Shown: positions 27,397 through 37,517 of the stretch, piece by piece
How positions within the stretch are numbered: position 1 is the stretch's first letter
Layout of the letters: every line of letters begins with the position of its first letter
NCBI GenBank assembly: GCA_018240685.1
Contig: JAFEFG010000001.1
Coordinates: 23,640-87,639 of the forward strand
Source of the DNA: Pseudomonadota bacterium
GTDB taxonomy: Bacteria; Pseudomonadota; Alphaproteobacteria; Reyranellales; Reyranellaceae
Direction of reading: 5' to 3'
Length of the DNA stretch: 64,000 nt
The notes under the pieces: model-generated
The model's database searches: none
What the model was told of the DNA's origin: nothing
What the model saw: the letters and a program-made list of their open reading frames with translations, nothing else
Translations under genes and position numbers: made by a program

Positions 27397-28160
27397 AGAT
27401 CGATATCAATTCGGACCTCGGCGAGGGCTTCGGCCGCTGGAAGATGGGCGACGACGAGGCGCTGATGAAGCTGATCTCGTCGGCCAACATCGCCTGCGGC
27501 TTCCACGCCGGCGACGCAGTGATCATGACGCGGATGGTCGAGGCCGCGAAGGAGAACGGCGTCGCCATCGGCGCGCATTGCGGCCTGCCCGACCTGCTCG
27601 GCTTCGGCCGCGTGCCGATGGACATCAATCCCCGCGACCTGCAGAAGCACATGCTCTATCAGCTCGGTGCGCTGTCGGCGATCGCCAAGGTCGGCGGCTA
27701 CAAGGTCACCCATGCCGGCGGACACGGCGCGATGGGCACGATGTTCGCGAAGAACCACGAATATGTCGAGCTCATGCTCGATGTCTTCAAGGCCTACGAC
27801 AAGGACCTGATCCATGCCACGGCGCCGAACGGATACGCGGCCACGTATGCCAGGAAGATCGGCGTGCGCACCGTCGGCAAGGTGTTTGCGGATCGCGCCT
27901 ATGACGACGAGGGACGCCTGGTCAATCGCCGGTTGCCCGGTGCGGTCATCACCGACCTCAATGAAGTCGTCGCGCGCGTCAGCCAGTTCCTGAACGACGG
28001 CACTTTCACCGCGCAGTCGGGCAAGCGCGTCAAGTTCGACGCGCAATGCATCCTGATCCACAGCGATACGCCCGGCGCCGTCGACATCGCCCGGACCGTC
28101 CGCGAGACCATCGAGAAGGGCGGCGGCAAGATCGTGCCGCTCACCGAGCTCGCGAACTGA
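27393..28160 (+). CDS. pxpA: 5-oxoprolinase subunit PxpA (LamB/YcsF family)
   Basis: A 255-residue LamB/YcsF protein. Markers are [20 protein letters not shown] at the start, [39 protein letters not shown] and, near the end, [20 protein letters not shown]. In the characterised system PxpA acts with PxpBC to hydrolyse 5-oxoproline to glutamate with ATP. The start overlaps the carrier-like gene in ATGA. AccC follows 13 bases later. Confidence 0.92.
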   Translation: MKIDINSDLGEGFGRWKMGDDEALMKLISSANIACGFHAGDAVIMTRMVEAAKENGVAIGAHCGLPDLLGFGRVPMDINPRDLQKHMLYQLGALSAIAKVGGYKVTHAGGHGAMGTMFAKNHEYVELMLDVFKAYDKDLIHATAPNGYAATYARKIGVRTVGKVFADRAYDDEGRLVNRRLPGAVITDLNEVVARVSQFLNDGTFTAQSGKRVKFDAQCILIHSDTPGAVDIARTVRETIEKGGGKIVPLTELAN

Positions 28161-28173
28161 CCGGCTGCCGCCG

Positions 28174-29547
28174 ATGGCCTTCCGGACCGTCCTGATCGCC
28201 AACCGCGGTGAGATCGCGCTGCGGGTGATCCGCGCCTGCCGCGCGCTCGGCTTGCGCGCGGTCGCGGTCTGTTCGGAGGCCGATCGCGGCGGCACCTGGC
28301 TGCAGGCGGCCGACGACGCCGTCTGCATCGGGCCGGCGCCGGCGTCGCGGAGCTACCTCGATATCGGCGCGCTTCTGCTGGCGGCCGAGGTCGCAGGCGC
28401 CGACGCGATTCATCCGGGCTACGGCTTCCTTGCCGAGAACGGCGACTTCGCCGAGGCGGTGGAGCGGGCGGGCCTGACGCTGATCGGCCCGGCGGCGGAG
28501 ACGATCCGGCTGATGGGTGACAAGATCCGCGCCAAGGAGGCGATGCGTGCCGCCGGCGTGCCCTGCGTGCCGGGAAGCGATGGCGCCTTGCCGTTGGATG
28601 CGGCGGTCTGCGCGCAGCTTGCCGCGCGCGTGGGCTATCCCGTCATCGTCAAGGCGGCGGGCGGCGGTGGCGGGCGCGGCATGCGCGTGGTGCGAGGTCC
28701 CGACGAACTCGCGACGGCGATCGCCACGACACGCGAGGAGGCGGTGCGCGCCTTCGCAAATCCCGATCTCTACATCGAGAAATTCCTCGAGCATCCACGC
28801 CATATCGAGATCCAGGTCCTGTGCGACCACCATGGCGGTGCACTGTGGCTGGGAGAGCGCGACTGCTCGGTGCAGCGCCGGCATCAGAAGGTCATCGAAG
28901 AGGCGCCGGCACCGGGAATCCCGCGCGCGCAGATCGCCGAATTGGGCGAACGCTGCGCTGCTGCCTGTCGCGCCATCGGATATCGCGGCGCGGGCACCTT
29001 CGAGTTCCTCTACGAGGACGGCACGTTCGCGTTCATCGAGATTAACACGCGCATCCAGGTCGAGCACACCGTGACGGAGGAGACGACCGGTCTCGACATC
29101 GTGCGCGAGCAGATCCGCGTCGCAATGGGCGAGCCGCTGTTGCTGTCGCAGCGCGATGTCGTGTGCCGCGGTCACGCAATCGAATGCCGCATCAATGCCG
29201 AGCACGGCTTCAGCGGCCGGCCTTCGCCGGGGCGGGTGATCCGCTGGCATGCGCCGGGCGGTCCAGGCATCCGCGTCGACAGCCACATGGCGCCCGGCGC
29301 GGAGGTGCCGCCGCACTATGATTCCCTGATCGCCAAGATCGTCACGTCCGGCACGGATCGTGCTCAATGCATCGCCAGGATGAAAGCTGCTTTGGCGGAG
29401 CTGCAGGTCGAGGGCATCGATGTGAATGCCGAACTTCACCGGTTCGTCCTCGAAGACGAGACCTTCGAGAAGGGCGGCGTGACGATCCACTACCTCGAGC
29501 AGCGCCTGAGGCGTTTCGCCGAAGCCAACACGGGCGCGCAATCATGA
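28174..29547 (+). CDS. Acetyl-CoA carboxylase biotin carboxylase subunit family (AccC-like)
   Basis: A 457-residue biotin carboxylase of the ATP-grasp type, which carboxylates the biotin on a carrier protein with ATP and bicarbonate. Signatures are [20 protein letters not shown], the Gly-rich [16 protein letters not shown], the [11 protein letters not shown] block and [18 protein letters not shown] with the catalytic region. Length matches AccC. Being next to pxpBCA and two carrier genes, with no AccA/AccD here, it is probably part of the cyclic-amide enzyme rather than fatty-acid synthesis. Its stop overlaps the permease start (ATGA). Confidence 0.9.
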   Translation: MAFRTVLIANRGEIALRVIRACRALGLRAVAVCSEADRGGTWLQAADDAVCIGPAPASRSYLDIGALLLAAEVAGADAIHPGYGFLAENGDFAEAVERAGLTLIGPAAETIRLMGDKIRAKEAMRAAGVPCVPGSDGALPLDAAVCAQLAARVGYPVIVKAAGGGGGRGMRVVRGPDELATAIATTREEAVRAFANPDLYIEKFLEHPRHIEIQVLCDHHGGALWLGERDCSVQRRHQKVIEEAPAPGIPRAQIAELGERCAAACRAIGYRGAGTFEFLYEDGTFAFIEINTRIQVEHTVTEETTGLDIVREQIRVAMGEPLLLSQRDVVCRGHAIECRINAEHGFSGRPSPGRVIRWHAPGGPGIRVDSHMAPGAEVPPHYDSLIAKIVTSGTDRAQCIARMKAALAELQVEGIDVNAELHRFVLEDETFEKGGVTIHYLEQRLRRFAEANTGAQS

Positions 29548-30470
29548 CGGCGAGTGTTCTGCAGGCAACGGACATGCCGACAAGGCGGGCGGTGCTTCCG
29601 AAGTGGTTGGCCGGCATTGCCATCCTCCTGCCGGCACTGGCCTTCCTTTTCACCTTCCTCGTCCTGCCGTCGATCATCCTGCTGAGCTACAGCGTGCTGA
29701 CGCAGTCCGAGAGCGGTGACATCAGTCTGCCGCTGACGCTGTCGAGCTACCAGAGGCTCGTTTCGGGTCCGGCGTATCGGCACGTCGTGATGACGACGCT
29801 GCGCGTGTCGGTCCTCACGTCGCTCTTCGCCTCGCTGCTGGCCTATCCGCTCGCGATGGCGATTGCCTACGGCAAGCCGCTGTTCAGCCGCATCACGATG
29901 ATCCTGGTGGTGTTGCCCATGGTCGTCAGTGTGGTCGTGCGTACCTACGGATGGCAGCTCGTGCTGGGCAACAGCAATACCGGCGTCCTGAACTGGCTGC
30001 TGCAGCTGATCGGCTTCGGCCCCGCGCCGGTCAAGGTGATGTTTACCGAATGGGCAATCGTCATCGCCTCGGTCCATGTCTTTCTGCCGTTGATGGTGCT
30101 GCCGCTCGCGGCCTCTCTGGGACGTATCAATCCTTCGCTCAATGAAGCGGCGCGCATGCTGGGTGCGCCGGCCTGGCGGGCTTTCCTGCGCATTACGCTG
30201 CCGCTCAGCGTGCCCGGCCTGCTCGCGGGACTGACCATCGTCTTCTCGCTGACGGCTGCATCCTACGTGACGCCGCAGATGGTGGGCGGCAACCGCGGCC
30301 TGATGCTGGGCGTGCTGCTCGAGCAGCAGATCAATACTTCGTTCGACTGGCCGATGGCCGCGGCGATCGCGTCCGTGATGGTGGCGATCGCGCTGGGAGC
30401 CAATGTCGGAGTCGAATGGCTCGTCGGCCGCCGCGCGGCCGCGCGGCTGCGCCGCTCGAGGGCACGCTGA
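29544..30470 (+). CDS. ABC transporter permease (PotB-like)
   Basis: A 308-residue inner-membrane permease of the spermidine/putrescine type with about six helices. The EAA loop [20 protein letters not shown] contacts the ATPase. It belongs to an importer made with the next permease, the binding protein and the ATPase, all co-directional. The ligand is probably the cyclic amide or its amino-acid product handled by the preceding enzymes. The start is the ATG at 29544 overlapping the accC-like stop. Confidence 0.88.
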   Translation: MTASVLQATDMPTRRAVLPKWLAGIAILLPALAFLFTFLVLPSIILLSYSVLTQSESGDISLPLTLSSYQRLVSGPAYRHVVMTTLRVSVLTSLFASLLAYPLAMAIAYGKPLFSRITMILVVLPMVVSVVVRTYGWQLVLGNSNTGVLNWLLQLIGFGPAPVKVMFTEWAIVIASVHVFLPLMVLPLAASLGRINPSLNEAARMLGAPAWRAFLRITLPLSVPGLLAGLTIVFSLTAASYVTPQMVGGNRGLMLGVLLEQQINTSFDWPMAAAIASVMVAIALGANVGVEWLVGRRAAARLRRSRAR

Positions 30471-31273
30471 TGGCGGCTCGTCTGTCCGGCGGCGGCGGCG
30501 CCCTGACCTACTTCCTCGCAGCGGCGGGGCTGATCTTCATCGTGTCGCCGCTGGTCGTCGTCGTGGCGCTGTCCTTCTCAGAAGCCAGCATCGCGACCTA
30601 TCCGCCCGTGGGTTTCACCACGGCGTGGTATCAACGCGTCATCGTCGACGACGAGTTCCGGCAGGCGTTCCTGACCAGCGTGACGCTGGCGCTGGCCTCG
30701 ACCGTGGCCTCGTTCGTGCTGGGATTGCCGGCGGCCTATGCTCTCAATCGATGGGAGGTGCCGGGCGCACGCACCATCGAGACGATCCTGCTGTCGCCCT
30801 TCATCCTGCCGATCCTGATCACCGGCCTGGCGCTGCTGCAGTTCATGGCGCTCCTCAGGATGCGGGACGCGCTGACGAACCTCTTCATCGGCCACGTGCT
30901 GATCACGCTGCCCTACCTTGTGCGTACCGTGACGGCGAGCCTCAAGCAGGTCGACCGGTCGCTGGAGGAGGCGGCGCTGACGCTGGGCGCGTCGCCCTGG
31001 AGAGTCTTCTGGCGCGTGACCGCGCCGCAGATCACGCCCGGCATCGCTGCCGGCTGTCTGTTCGCGTTCATGGTGTCGTTCGACGACTTCCCGATCTCGT
31101 TCTGGCTGTCGAACGCCGAGAACATGCCGCTGCCGATCTATCTCCAGAACAGCATGACCAAGGTCTTCGATCCGTCGATCGCGACCATGTCGAGCTTCAC
31201 CATCATGACAGGAATCCTGGCGGTGATCGGCCTTGAGAAGCTGGTCGGCCTGCGGCGGGCGATGAGCGTGTGA
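30470..31273 (+). CDS. ABC transporter permease (PotC-like)
   Basis: A 267-residue second permease with about six helices. It has the EAA loop EEAALTLGASPWRVFWRVTA and a typical PotC-like gap-closing region FAFMVSFDDFPISFWLSNAE. The start at 30470 uses a TGATG overlap with the first permease; an in-frame extension upstream to 30416 lies inside that gene. Confidence 0.88.
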   Translation: MAARLSGGGGALTYFLAAAGLIFIVSPLVVVVALSFSEASIATYPPVGFTTAWYQRVIVDDEFRQAFLTSVTLALASTVASFVLGLPAAYALNRWEVPGARTIETILLSPFILPILITGLALLQFMALLRMRDALTNLFIGHVLITLPYLVRTVTASLKQVDRSLEEAALTLGASPWRVFWRVTAPQITPGIAAGCLFAFMVSFDDFPISFWLSNAENMPLPIYLQNSMTKVFDPSIATMSSFTIMTGILAVIGLEKLVGLRRAMSV

Positions 31274-31307
31274 GGCGGTGAGCCGCATTCTTCAGAGGAG
31301 TACGAAC

Positions 31308-32393
31308 ATGACCGACACGACCAAGAGGACGGGCCCCAAGACCAGTCGACGCCGGCTGCTTGCCGCGGCGGGTGTCGCCAGCCCGATGTTCTTCATCCGC
31401 AACGGCTGGGCGGCCGGCAAGTCGCTCTACGTCGGCACCTACACCGGCGTGCAGGGCGAGTATGTCCGCAAGTTCGTCATCCCGAAGTTCCAGTCGGACC
31501 TGAACTGCAAGGTCTTCCAGACCGAGAACGTGACGCTTGGCAACATCGGCATCCTGCGCACGCAGAAAGCCAATCCGAACTACTCCGTCATGATGATGGA
31601 CGATGTCGGCGTGCCGATCGCAAAGGCGGAGCACCTGATCACCCAGCTGCCGAAGGACAAGATCCCGAACCTGGCCAAGGTCTTTCCGAACTTCATGTAC
31701 AACGACAGCTACGGTGCAGCCTTCGCCGTCTCGACGGTGGCGCCGTGGTTCAACAAGAGCGTCAAGCCGGTGGAAAGCTTCGCCGACCTGTGGAGCGAGC
31801 GCTTTCGCGGCCGCTACATGATGGTGACGCCGAAGCAGACGCAGACGGTCCAGCTGCTGGCCGTTGCCGCTTCCATGGCAACCGGCAAGCCGATCCTCGA
31901 GGCGCAATATGAACTCGAGAAGGGCTGGCCGAAGATGGCCGAGCTGAAGCCCAACGTTCAGACGATCTACGACAGCATCAACACTGCCATTTTGGCCGTC
32001 TCGCAGGGCCAGGCGGATGCGGCCGGGCCGGATTTTTCCAAGGCAGTCCTGCCGGCGATCGCCAGGGGCGCGCCGCTGGTGCAGGCGAAGCCGGCGGAGG
32101 GTGCGTTCGCAGGCGTCAACACCGTTACCTTGGTCAACAAGGCGCCCGAGCCCGATCTGGGCGCGGCTTTCATCGACCATATCCTGTCGCCCGCAGTGCA
32201 GAAGGGCATGGCCGAGTACACCATCGCCGCACCGTCGGTGAGCGGCGTCGATCTCGACGCGAAGACGGCGGCAGTCGTGCCCTATCCCGAATCGCGCATG
32301 AAGGAGATGAAGCTCTACGTGCTCGACTGGGAGAAGATCAATCCGCAGCGCGGCGCGATCCTCGACAAGTTCAACCAGGTGTTCGGGAGCTGA
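31308..32393 (+). CDS. ABC transporter substrate-binding protein (PotD-like)
   Basis: A 361-residue periplasmic binding protein of the polyamine-type family. A twin-arginine export signal is seen in KTSRRRLLAAAGVASPMFFI, with the mature protein from about ANGWAAGKSL. The segment TYTGVQGEYVRKFVIPKFQS is typical of these proteins. It has a strong ribosome-binding site (AGAGGAG, 31294-31300). It likely delivers a small cationic or zwitterionic ligand to the permeases. The ligand is not deducible. Confidence 0.87.
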   Translation: MTDTTKRTGPKTSRRRLLAAAGVASPMFFIRNGWAAGKSLYVGTYTGVQGEYVRKFVIPKFQSDLNCKVFQTENVTLGNIGILRTQKANPNYSVMMMDDVGVPIAKAEHLITQLPKDKIPNLAKVFPNFMYNDSYGAAFAVSTVAPWFNKSVKPVESFADLWSERFRGRYMMVTPKQTQTVQLLAVAASMATGKPILEAQYELEKGWPKMAELKPNVQTIYDSINTAILAVSQGQADAAGPDFSKAVLPAIARGAPLVQAKPAEGAFAGVNTVTLVNKAPEPDLGAAFIDHILSPAVQKGMAEYTIAAPSVSGVDLDAKTAAVVPYPESRMKEMKLYVLDWEKINPQRGAILDKFNQVFGS

Positions 32394-32395
32394 TC

Positions 32396-33499
32396 GTGGC
32401 CGGATCCGGCACCGCCACCGATCTTGCGCTTTCGGGCCTGACCAAGGTCTACGGCACCAACACCGCCGTTGCCGGCGTCACGTTGCGCATCGGCGCCGGC
32501 GAGATGGTGGCGCTGCTGGGGCCGAGCGGCTGCGGCAAGACGACGACCCTGCGGATGATCGCCGGCCTCGTCGAGCCGACCGAGGGCGACGTGCTGATCG
32601 GCGGATTCCGCGTCACGCGCATCCCCGTCCATCGCCGCAACATCGGCATGCTGTTCCAGAACTACGCGTTGTTCCCGCATATGTCGGTTGCCGAGAACGT
32701 GGCCTTCGGGCTGCAGATGCGCGGCCTGGCAAAGGCGGAGATCCGGCCCAAGGTCGAGGCGGCGCTGTCGCTCGTGCGGCTGGGCGACTATGCTGACCGG
32801 CTGCCTTCCGCGCTCTCGGGCGGCCAGCAGCAGCGCGTGGCGCTGGCCCGCGCCATCGTCATCGAACCGAACCTGCTGCTCCTCGACGAGCCGTTGGGCG
32901 CACTCGACCGCAACCTGCGCGAAAACATGCAGGTCGAGATCCGGCAGATCCAGAAGCGGCTCGGCATCACCGCCGTCCTGGTCACCCATGACCAGGAGGA
33001 GGCGCTGACCATGGCCGATCGAGTGGTCATCATGCGCGGCGGCAAGCTCGAACAGGTCGGCACGCCGGAGCAGATCTACAGCCGCCCCGCATCGCGCTTC
33101 GTGGCGAGCTTCATCGGCACTTCCAACTTTCTGCGCGGCAATGTTGCCGGATATGGCGGCGGCATGCTGCGGGTCAGCCTCGCGGCTGGCGGCCAGGTTC
33201 TGGTGCCGTGGCCCGACGACGGGCGTCGCGAGGTCCTGATCTCGGTGCGCCCCGAGGCGGTCGCCCTTGCGCCGCTTGCCGAGGGCGCGATGCCGGAGAT
33301 CGGCGTGCCGGCGACGGTGCAGCAGGTCGTCTATCGCGGCCAGACCACGCACGTGCACATGCAGCTCGCCGACGGCGAGCCCTTCGTCGCCTTCCTGCCC
33401 AACCGCGTGGGCGAGTCGGCCGGTCAGTCCTTCGCGGCCGGGGACAAGGTCTCCGCTTCGTGGTCGCCGCAGAGCAACTGGCTGGTTTCGGACGCCTGA
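32396..33499 (+). CDS. ABC transporter ATP-binding protein (PotA-like)
   Basis: A 367-residue ATPase powering the importer. Walker A GPSGCGKTT is at residues 42-50, the signature is LSGGQQQRVALARA, Walker B is LLLLDEPLGALD, and the H-loop is VTHDQEEALTMADRV. A C-terminal TOBE-type domain follows (EVLISVRPEAVALAP onwards). It starts at a GTG 2 bases after the binding-protein stop. Confidence 0.92.
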   Translation: MAGSGTATDLALSGLTKVYGTNTAVAGVTLRIGAGEMVALLGPSGCGKTTTLRMIAGLVEPTEGDVLIGGFRVTRIPVHRRNIGMLFQNYALFPHMSVAENVAFGLQMRGLAKAEIRPKVEAALSLVRLGDYADRLPSALSGGQQQRVALARAIVIEPNLLLLDEPLGALDRNLRENMQVEIRQIQKRLGITAVLVTHDQEEALTMADRVVIMRGGKLEQVGTPEQIYSRPASRFVASFIGTSNFLRGNVAGYGGGMLRVSLAAGGQVLVPWPDDGRREVLISVRPEAVALAPLAEGAMPEIGVPATVQQVVYRGQTTHVHMQLADGEPFVAFLPNRVGESAGQSFAAGDKVSASWSPQSNWLVSDA

Positions 33500-33503
33500 G
33501 GTC

Positions 33504-34934
33504 ATGCCACTCGGTCGTGCGATTCCCGTCAACGGCGTGGACGGTCTGCCCACGCCGCGCCGCTACTTCGCGATCACCACCATCGCGCTTGCGGTGCTGC
33601 TTTCCTCGTTCAGTACCAACGTCGTCAACGTGGCGCTGCCCGCCATCGCACGCGACCTCGGCTCGACCGACGCCGCCTCGATCTGGGTCGTCAGTGCCTT
33701 CCAGATCACGCTGGCGGTAGCACTGCTGCCGTTCGGCACACTGGGCGAGATCTACGGCTACCGTCCCGTCTATCTCGCGGGCCTGGTTGTCTTCACCCTG
33801 GCCTCGCTCGCGGTCGCGCTGTCGACGTCGCTGGCCATGCTGACCTGCCTGCGCGTGGTGCAGGGGCTGGGTGCCGCCGGCATCCTCGGCGTCAACATCG
33901 CCATGCTGCGCTTCGTCTATCCGCGCGCCCACCTCGGCCGCGGCATCGGCATCAACGGATTCATCGCCGCCGTCGCAACCACCGCCGCGCCGCCCGTCGG
34001 GGCGCTGATCCTGTCCGTTACCGGGTGGCCGTGGCTGTTCGCGCTCAATGTCCCGATCGCCGCACTGGCGCTCGCCTTTGCGCTCTTCACCCTGCCGGAG
34101 ACTCCGCGGGCCGCGCGCCGGTTCGACACGGCGGGGGCGGTGCTGAGCGTGACCTTCTTCGGCGGGCTGCTGTTTGCGGCCAACGGTGTCGCCCACGGCC
34201 ATCCGCGCTGGCTGGTCGGCTTCGAACTGGCCGCGAGCCTCGGCGCCGGCATCTTCTATCTGATGCGCGAGCGCGGCCACAGCGATCCGCTGGTGCCGCT
34301 CGATCTCTTCCGCATTCCGCAGTTCCGCCTCTCCGTCGCGACCTCGGTGACGGCCTTTGCCGCCAGCATGCAGGCGCTGCTGGTCCTGCCGTTCCATCTC
34401 GAGCAGGCGATGGGCTATGGCGGCGCCGCGGTAGGGCTGCTGCTGGCGCCATGGCCTGCCGCGCAGACCGTGTCCTCGATTCTGGCCGGCCGCTTGTCAG
34501 AACGTCGTCCCGCCGGATTGCTGGGCGGCGTCGGGCTGGTCACCTTTGCTGGCGGGCTGGCGGCGCTCGCGCTCATGCCGGATCGGACCACGCCGCTCGA
34601 CATTGCGTGGAGAATGGCGCTCTGCGGCGTTGGCTTCGGCCTGTTCCAGTCGCCCAACAACGTCGCAATCATGACCGCTGCGCCACCGAGGCGCAGCGGC
34701 GCGGCGGGCGGCACGCTTGGAACGGCGCGCCTGATGGGGCAGTCGGCCGGTGCGGCACTGGCGGCCTTGATGCTGGGCACGTTCGGCGATGTCGGTGCCA
34801 CCGGCGCGCTGGCGATCGGCGCCGCCGTTGCGTTGATCGCCGCCGCGGTGAGCACGTTGCGTCTGCGCGCCTCGCCGCGGCCGGAGACGGAAGAGGCCAC
34901 GCGGGCGGCAGTCGGCAAGGAGGTCGCGACGTGA
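33504..34934 (+). CDS. MFS transporter (DHA2-like)
   Basis: A 476-residue major-facilitator permease with about 14 hydrophobic helices. The conserved loop-2/3 region reads GTLGEIYGYRPVYLAGLVVF, close to the G-x-x-x-D/E-R-x-G motif A, and the opening VVNVALPAIARDLGSTDAAS is typical of DHA2 members. It may export a pathway product. The start is the ATG at 33504, 4 bases after the ATPase stop, and its stop overlaps the next gene in GTGA. Confidence 0.88.
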   Translation: MPLGRAIPVNGVDGLPTPRRYFAITTIALAVLLSSFSTNVVNVALPAIARDLGSTDAASIWVVSAFQITLAVALLPFGTLGEIYGYRPVYLAGLVVFTLASLAVALSTSLAMLTCLRVVQGLGAAGILGVNIAMLRFVYPRAHLGRGIGINGFIAAVATTAAPPVGALILSVTGWPWLFALNVPIAALALAFALFTLPETPRAARRFDTAGAVLSVTFFGGLLFAANGVAHGHPRWLVGFELAASLGAGIFYLMRERGHSDPLVPLDLFRIPQFRLSVATSVTAFAASMQALLVLPFHLEQAMGYGGAAVGLLLAPWPAAQTVSSILAGRLSERRPAGLLGGVGLVTFAGGLAALALMPDRTTPLDIAWRMALCGVGFGLFQSPNNVAIMTAAPPRRSGAAGGTLGTARLMGQSAGAALAALMLGTFGDVGATGALAIGAAVALIAAAVSTLRLRASPRPETEEATRAAVGKEVAT

Positions 34935-35878
34935 AACCCGAACTGCTGTTCAAGGTCGATGCACCGGTCTACCGGCAGAGGCTGGCCGGCGCCTTCACCC
35001 TGATCGACTACCCGCCGATGGCCGCATTGCCGGAAGCGGACGTGCGTTGCCGCGCGCGCGTCCTGGTGACGACCGGCCATGCCGGCGCCTCGCGCGAGGA
35101 AATGACGACGCTGCCGGCGCTGTCGCTGATCTGCTGCATCGGCACCGGCTACGAGAATGTCGACCTCGCCGCTGCGCGCGAGCGCGGCATCGTCGTGGTG
35201 CATGGCGCCGGGACGAATGCGGGCGCCGTTGCCGACCATGCCTTTGCGCTGCTGCTGGCGGCGATGCGCGACATTCCGCGATTCGATGCCTCGGCGCGGC
35301 GCGGCGCCTGGCGCGGGTCGCTGGGGGCGCGGCCGATTCCGAGCGGCAAGCGCCTGGGGCTCATCGGCATGGGTGGCATCGGCGAACGCGTCGCCCGTCG
35401 CGGCGCCGCCTTTGACATGGAGATTTCTTATCACACGCGCCGGCCGCGGCCCGATCTGCCGTGGCCGCATTTTCCGTCGGCGCTGGCGCTCGCCGAGGCG
35501 GTCGATCTGCTGGTGGTGGCCGCGCCGGGTGGCGCTTCCACCCATCATATGGTCGATGCGGCCGTGCTGAAGGCATTGGGGCCGCAAGGCTTTCTCGTGA
35601 ATGTCGGACGCGGCAGCATCGTCGACACGGCGGCGCTCGTTGCAGCCCTGCGCGAGGGCGCCATCGCCGGAGCCGGGCTCGATGTCTTCGAGGACGAGCC
35701 CGAGATCCCGGCCGATCTGCGGGCGCTGCCCAACCTTGTCATGACGCCGCATGTCGGCGCGGCTGCGCCGGAAGTGCAGGGCGCCGCCGCCGAGCTCCTG
35801 CGCCGCAACGTCGAATTATTTCTGGAGGGGCAATCGGTGTTGACGCCGGTGCCCGAAATGCGAGAGCGGCACTCGTAG
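34931..35878 (+). CDS. D-isomer-specific 2-hydroxyacid dehydrogenase
   Basis: A 315-residue NAD(P)-dependent dehydrogenase that reduces 2-oxo acids to D-2-hydroxy acids or the reverse. The nucleotide site is RLGLIGMGGIGERVARRG, followed by LVVAAPGGASTHHMV and the catalytic-arginine block FLVNVGRGSIVDTAALVAAL. The E-x-E loop is FEDEPEIP and the catalytic histidine region MTPHVGAAAP. Being last in the operon, it may act on the 2-oxo acid released by the aminotransferase. It starts at a GTG overlapping the MFS stop. Confidence 0.9.
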   Translation: MKPELLFKVDAPVYRQRLAGAFTLIDYPPMAALPEADVRCRARVLVTTGHAGASREEMTTLPALSLICCIGTGYENVDLAAARERGIVVVHGAGTNAGAVADHAFALLLAAMRDIPRFDASARRGAWRGSLGARPIPSGKRLGLIGMGGIGERVARRGAAFDMEISYHTRRPRPDLPWPHFPSALALAEAVDLLVVAAPGGASTHHMVDAAVLKALGPQGFLVNVGRGSIVDTAALVAALREGAIAGAGLDVFEDEPEIPADLRALPNLVMTPHVGAAAPEVQGAAAELLRRNVELFLEGQSVLTPVPEMRERHS

Positions 35879-36045
35879 TTTCGAGGTATGCCGTCCAGCC
35901 GCTTCGGTATGCCGTTCTCCCTGGCAGCGTTACACGATCTGAATGGACGGATTGCCGAACGGGATTGGCGCGGGTGTCGCTGCTGCATCCGCGACGCCCA
36001 TGGAATGGCGCCGTAGTCCTTGGGCTGCGGAAGCCGTCCCGCCGG

Positions 36046-36762
36046 CTAGGCGTGCTCGAGGGTGAGGTGTCTGCCCCGGATGTCGTCGGCCGCCTTGAGT
36101 GCGGGGCCGTCCCCCTCCCAGACGATTCTCCCGCTGTCGATGATCGCCAGCCGGTCGGCCACGGCCAGGCAGACATCGAGGCTCTGCTCGACCAGCAGGA
36201 TCGACAGCCCCGTCGCCTTGAGGTCTCGGATCAGCTCGACCAGCCGGTCGACAATCACCGGCGCCAGGCCTTCCGTCGGCTCGTCGAGCAGCAGCAGCCG
36301 AGGCCCGGTGACGAGGGCGCGGCCGATCGACAGCATCTGCTGCTCGCCGCCCGAGAGCTTTCCGCCCGGTGTGCGCCGCCGCTCGGCGAGGGCGGGGAAC
36401 ATGGTGAAGATGTCGGCAATGCGCCAGCGCGACTCGCGCCGTGCCGCCAGCGACAGGTTCTCCTCCACCGTCAGCGTGCCGAAGATGCCGCGATGCTCCG
36501 GCACGAGGGCGAGCCCGCGCCGCGCGATGACATGCGGCGGCAGGCCGAGGAGATCGGTGCCGTCGAAGCGGACGCGGCCTTCCGCGCGCGGCAGCAGTCC
36601 GGTCAGGCCGCGCATCGTCGTCGTCTTGCCGACGCCGTTGCGGCCCAGCAGCGCCACCAGTTCGCCGTCGCGGATCGCAAGATCGATGCCCTGCAGGATG
36701 TGGCTCTTGCCGTACCAGCCGTTCAGGCCGGCGACGTCGAGCAGGGGCGCGGCCGCCGTCAT
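36046..36762 (-). CDS. livF: Branched-chain-type ABC transporter ATPase LivF
   Basis: A 238-residue ATPase. Walker A is GRNGVGKTT, the signature is LSGGEQQMLSIGRALVTGPR, Walker B is LLLLDEPTEGLAP, and the LivF-type HGIFGTLTVEENLSLAARRE is present. It is the distal member of LivGF. Its start overlaps the livG stop by 4 bases (ATGA). It ends the nine-gene minus-strand operon that begins with hyuA. Confidence 0.9.
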   Translation of the reverse strand: MTAAAPLLDVAGLNGWYGKSHILQGIDLAIRDGELVALLGRNGVGKTTTMRGLTGLLPRAEGRVRFDGTDLLGLPPHVIARRGLALVPEHRGIFGTLTVEENLSLAARRESRWRIADIFTMFPALAERRRTPGGKLSGGEQQMLSIGRALVTGPRLLLLDEPTEGLAPVIVDRLVELIRDLKATGLSILLVEQSLDVCLAVADRLAIIDSGRIVWEGDGPALKAADDIRGRHLTLEHA

Positions 36763-37517
36763 GCCTGGCTCCCGAGATAGGCGGTGCGCACGGCGGCATC
36801 GTTGCGGATGCGGTCGGGAGTGTCCTCGGCGATCTTGCGGCCCTGCGCCATCACCGTGATGCGGTCGGAGATCGACAGCACGACGCTCATGTTGTGCTCG
36901 ATCAGCAGGACGGCCATACGCCGTTTGAGTCCCAGGATCAGGTCCTTGGTGCGGTGCACGTCGTCAATGCCCATGCCGGCGAGCGGCTCGTCGAGGCAGA
37001 TCATCAGCGGCCTCGCCCCTAGCGCCATGCCGATTTCCAGCGAGCGCTGGCCGCCGTGTGAGAGATCGCCCGCGCGCCGGTCGGCCTGGTCGGCGATGCC
37101 GACATCGGCGAGGATCGCCTCGACCTCCGTCGCAATGTCGCGCCGGGCCGCCGGCGAGCGCCAGAACACCCAGCCTTCGCGTGCATGATGCGCCTGCACC
37201 GCCAGCCGCAGGTTCTCGCGTACCGACAGTGCCGGATAGATGTTCGTCACCTGGAAGGAGCGCGCCATGCCATGGCGCACGCGGGCATGCGCCGGCACGC
37301 GCGTCACGGTGCGGCTGTTGAAGACGATGCGTCCGGCATTGGGCGGACGCACGCCCGTCAGGGCGTTGAAGAAGGTCGTCTTGCCGGCGCCGTTGGGGCC
37401 GATCAACGCGTGGATGGAGCCGGGCGCGACGGCGATCGACATGCCGTTCAGCGCGATGAAGTCGCCGAAGCGGACAGTGATGTCCTCGGCGCGCAGGAGA
37501 GGCTCAGCCATCGGCAT
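36759..37517 (-). CDS. livG: Branched-chain-type ABC transporter ATPase LivG
   Basis: A 252-residue ATPase with Walker A GPNGAGKTTFFNALTGV and a LivG-specific extension ARSFQVTNIYPALSVRENL, then the signature LSHGGQRSLEIGMALGARPL. An in-frame second ATG lies at 37511; both starts are close to a GGAG site. The start overlaps the livM stop. It couples with LivF to energise a LivH/LivM permease. Confidence 0.9.
   Translation of the reverse strand: MPMAEPLLRAEDITVRFGDFIALNGMSIAVAPGSIHALIGPNGAGKTTFFNALTGVRPPNAGRIVFNSRTVTRVPAHARVRHGMARSFQVTNIYPALSVRENLRLAVQAHHAREGWVFWRSPAARRDIATEVEAILADVGIADQADRRAGDLSHGGQRSLEIGMALGARPLMICLDEPLAGMGIDDVHRTKDLILGLKRRMAVLLIEHNMSVVLSISDRITVMAQGRKIAEDTPDRIRNDAAVRTAYLGSQA

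Noticed and set aside
24751..29547. Housekeeping acetyl-CoA carboxylase accBC
   Set aside because: Separated from each other by pxp genes and with an extra lysine-less carrier, so a dedicated catabolic role fits better than fatty-acid synthesis.
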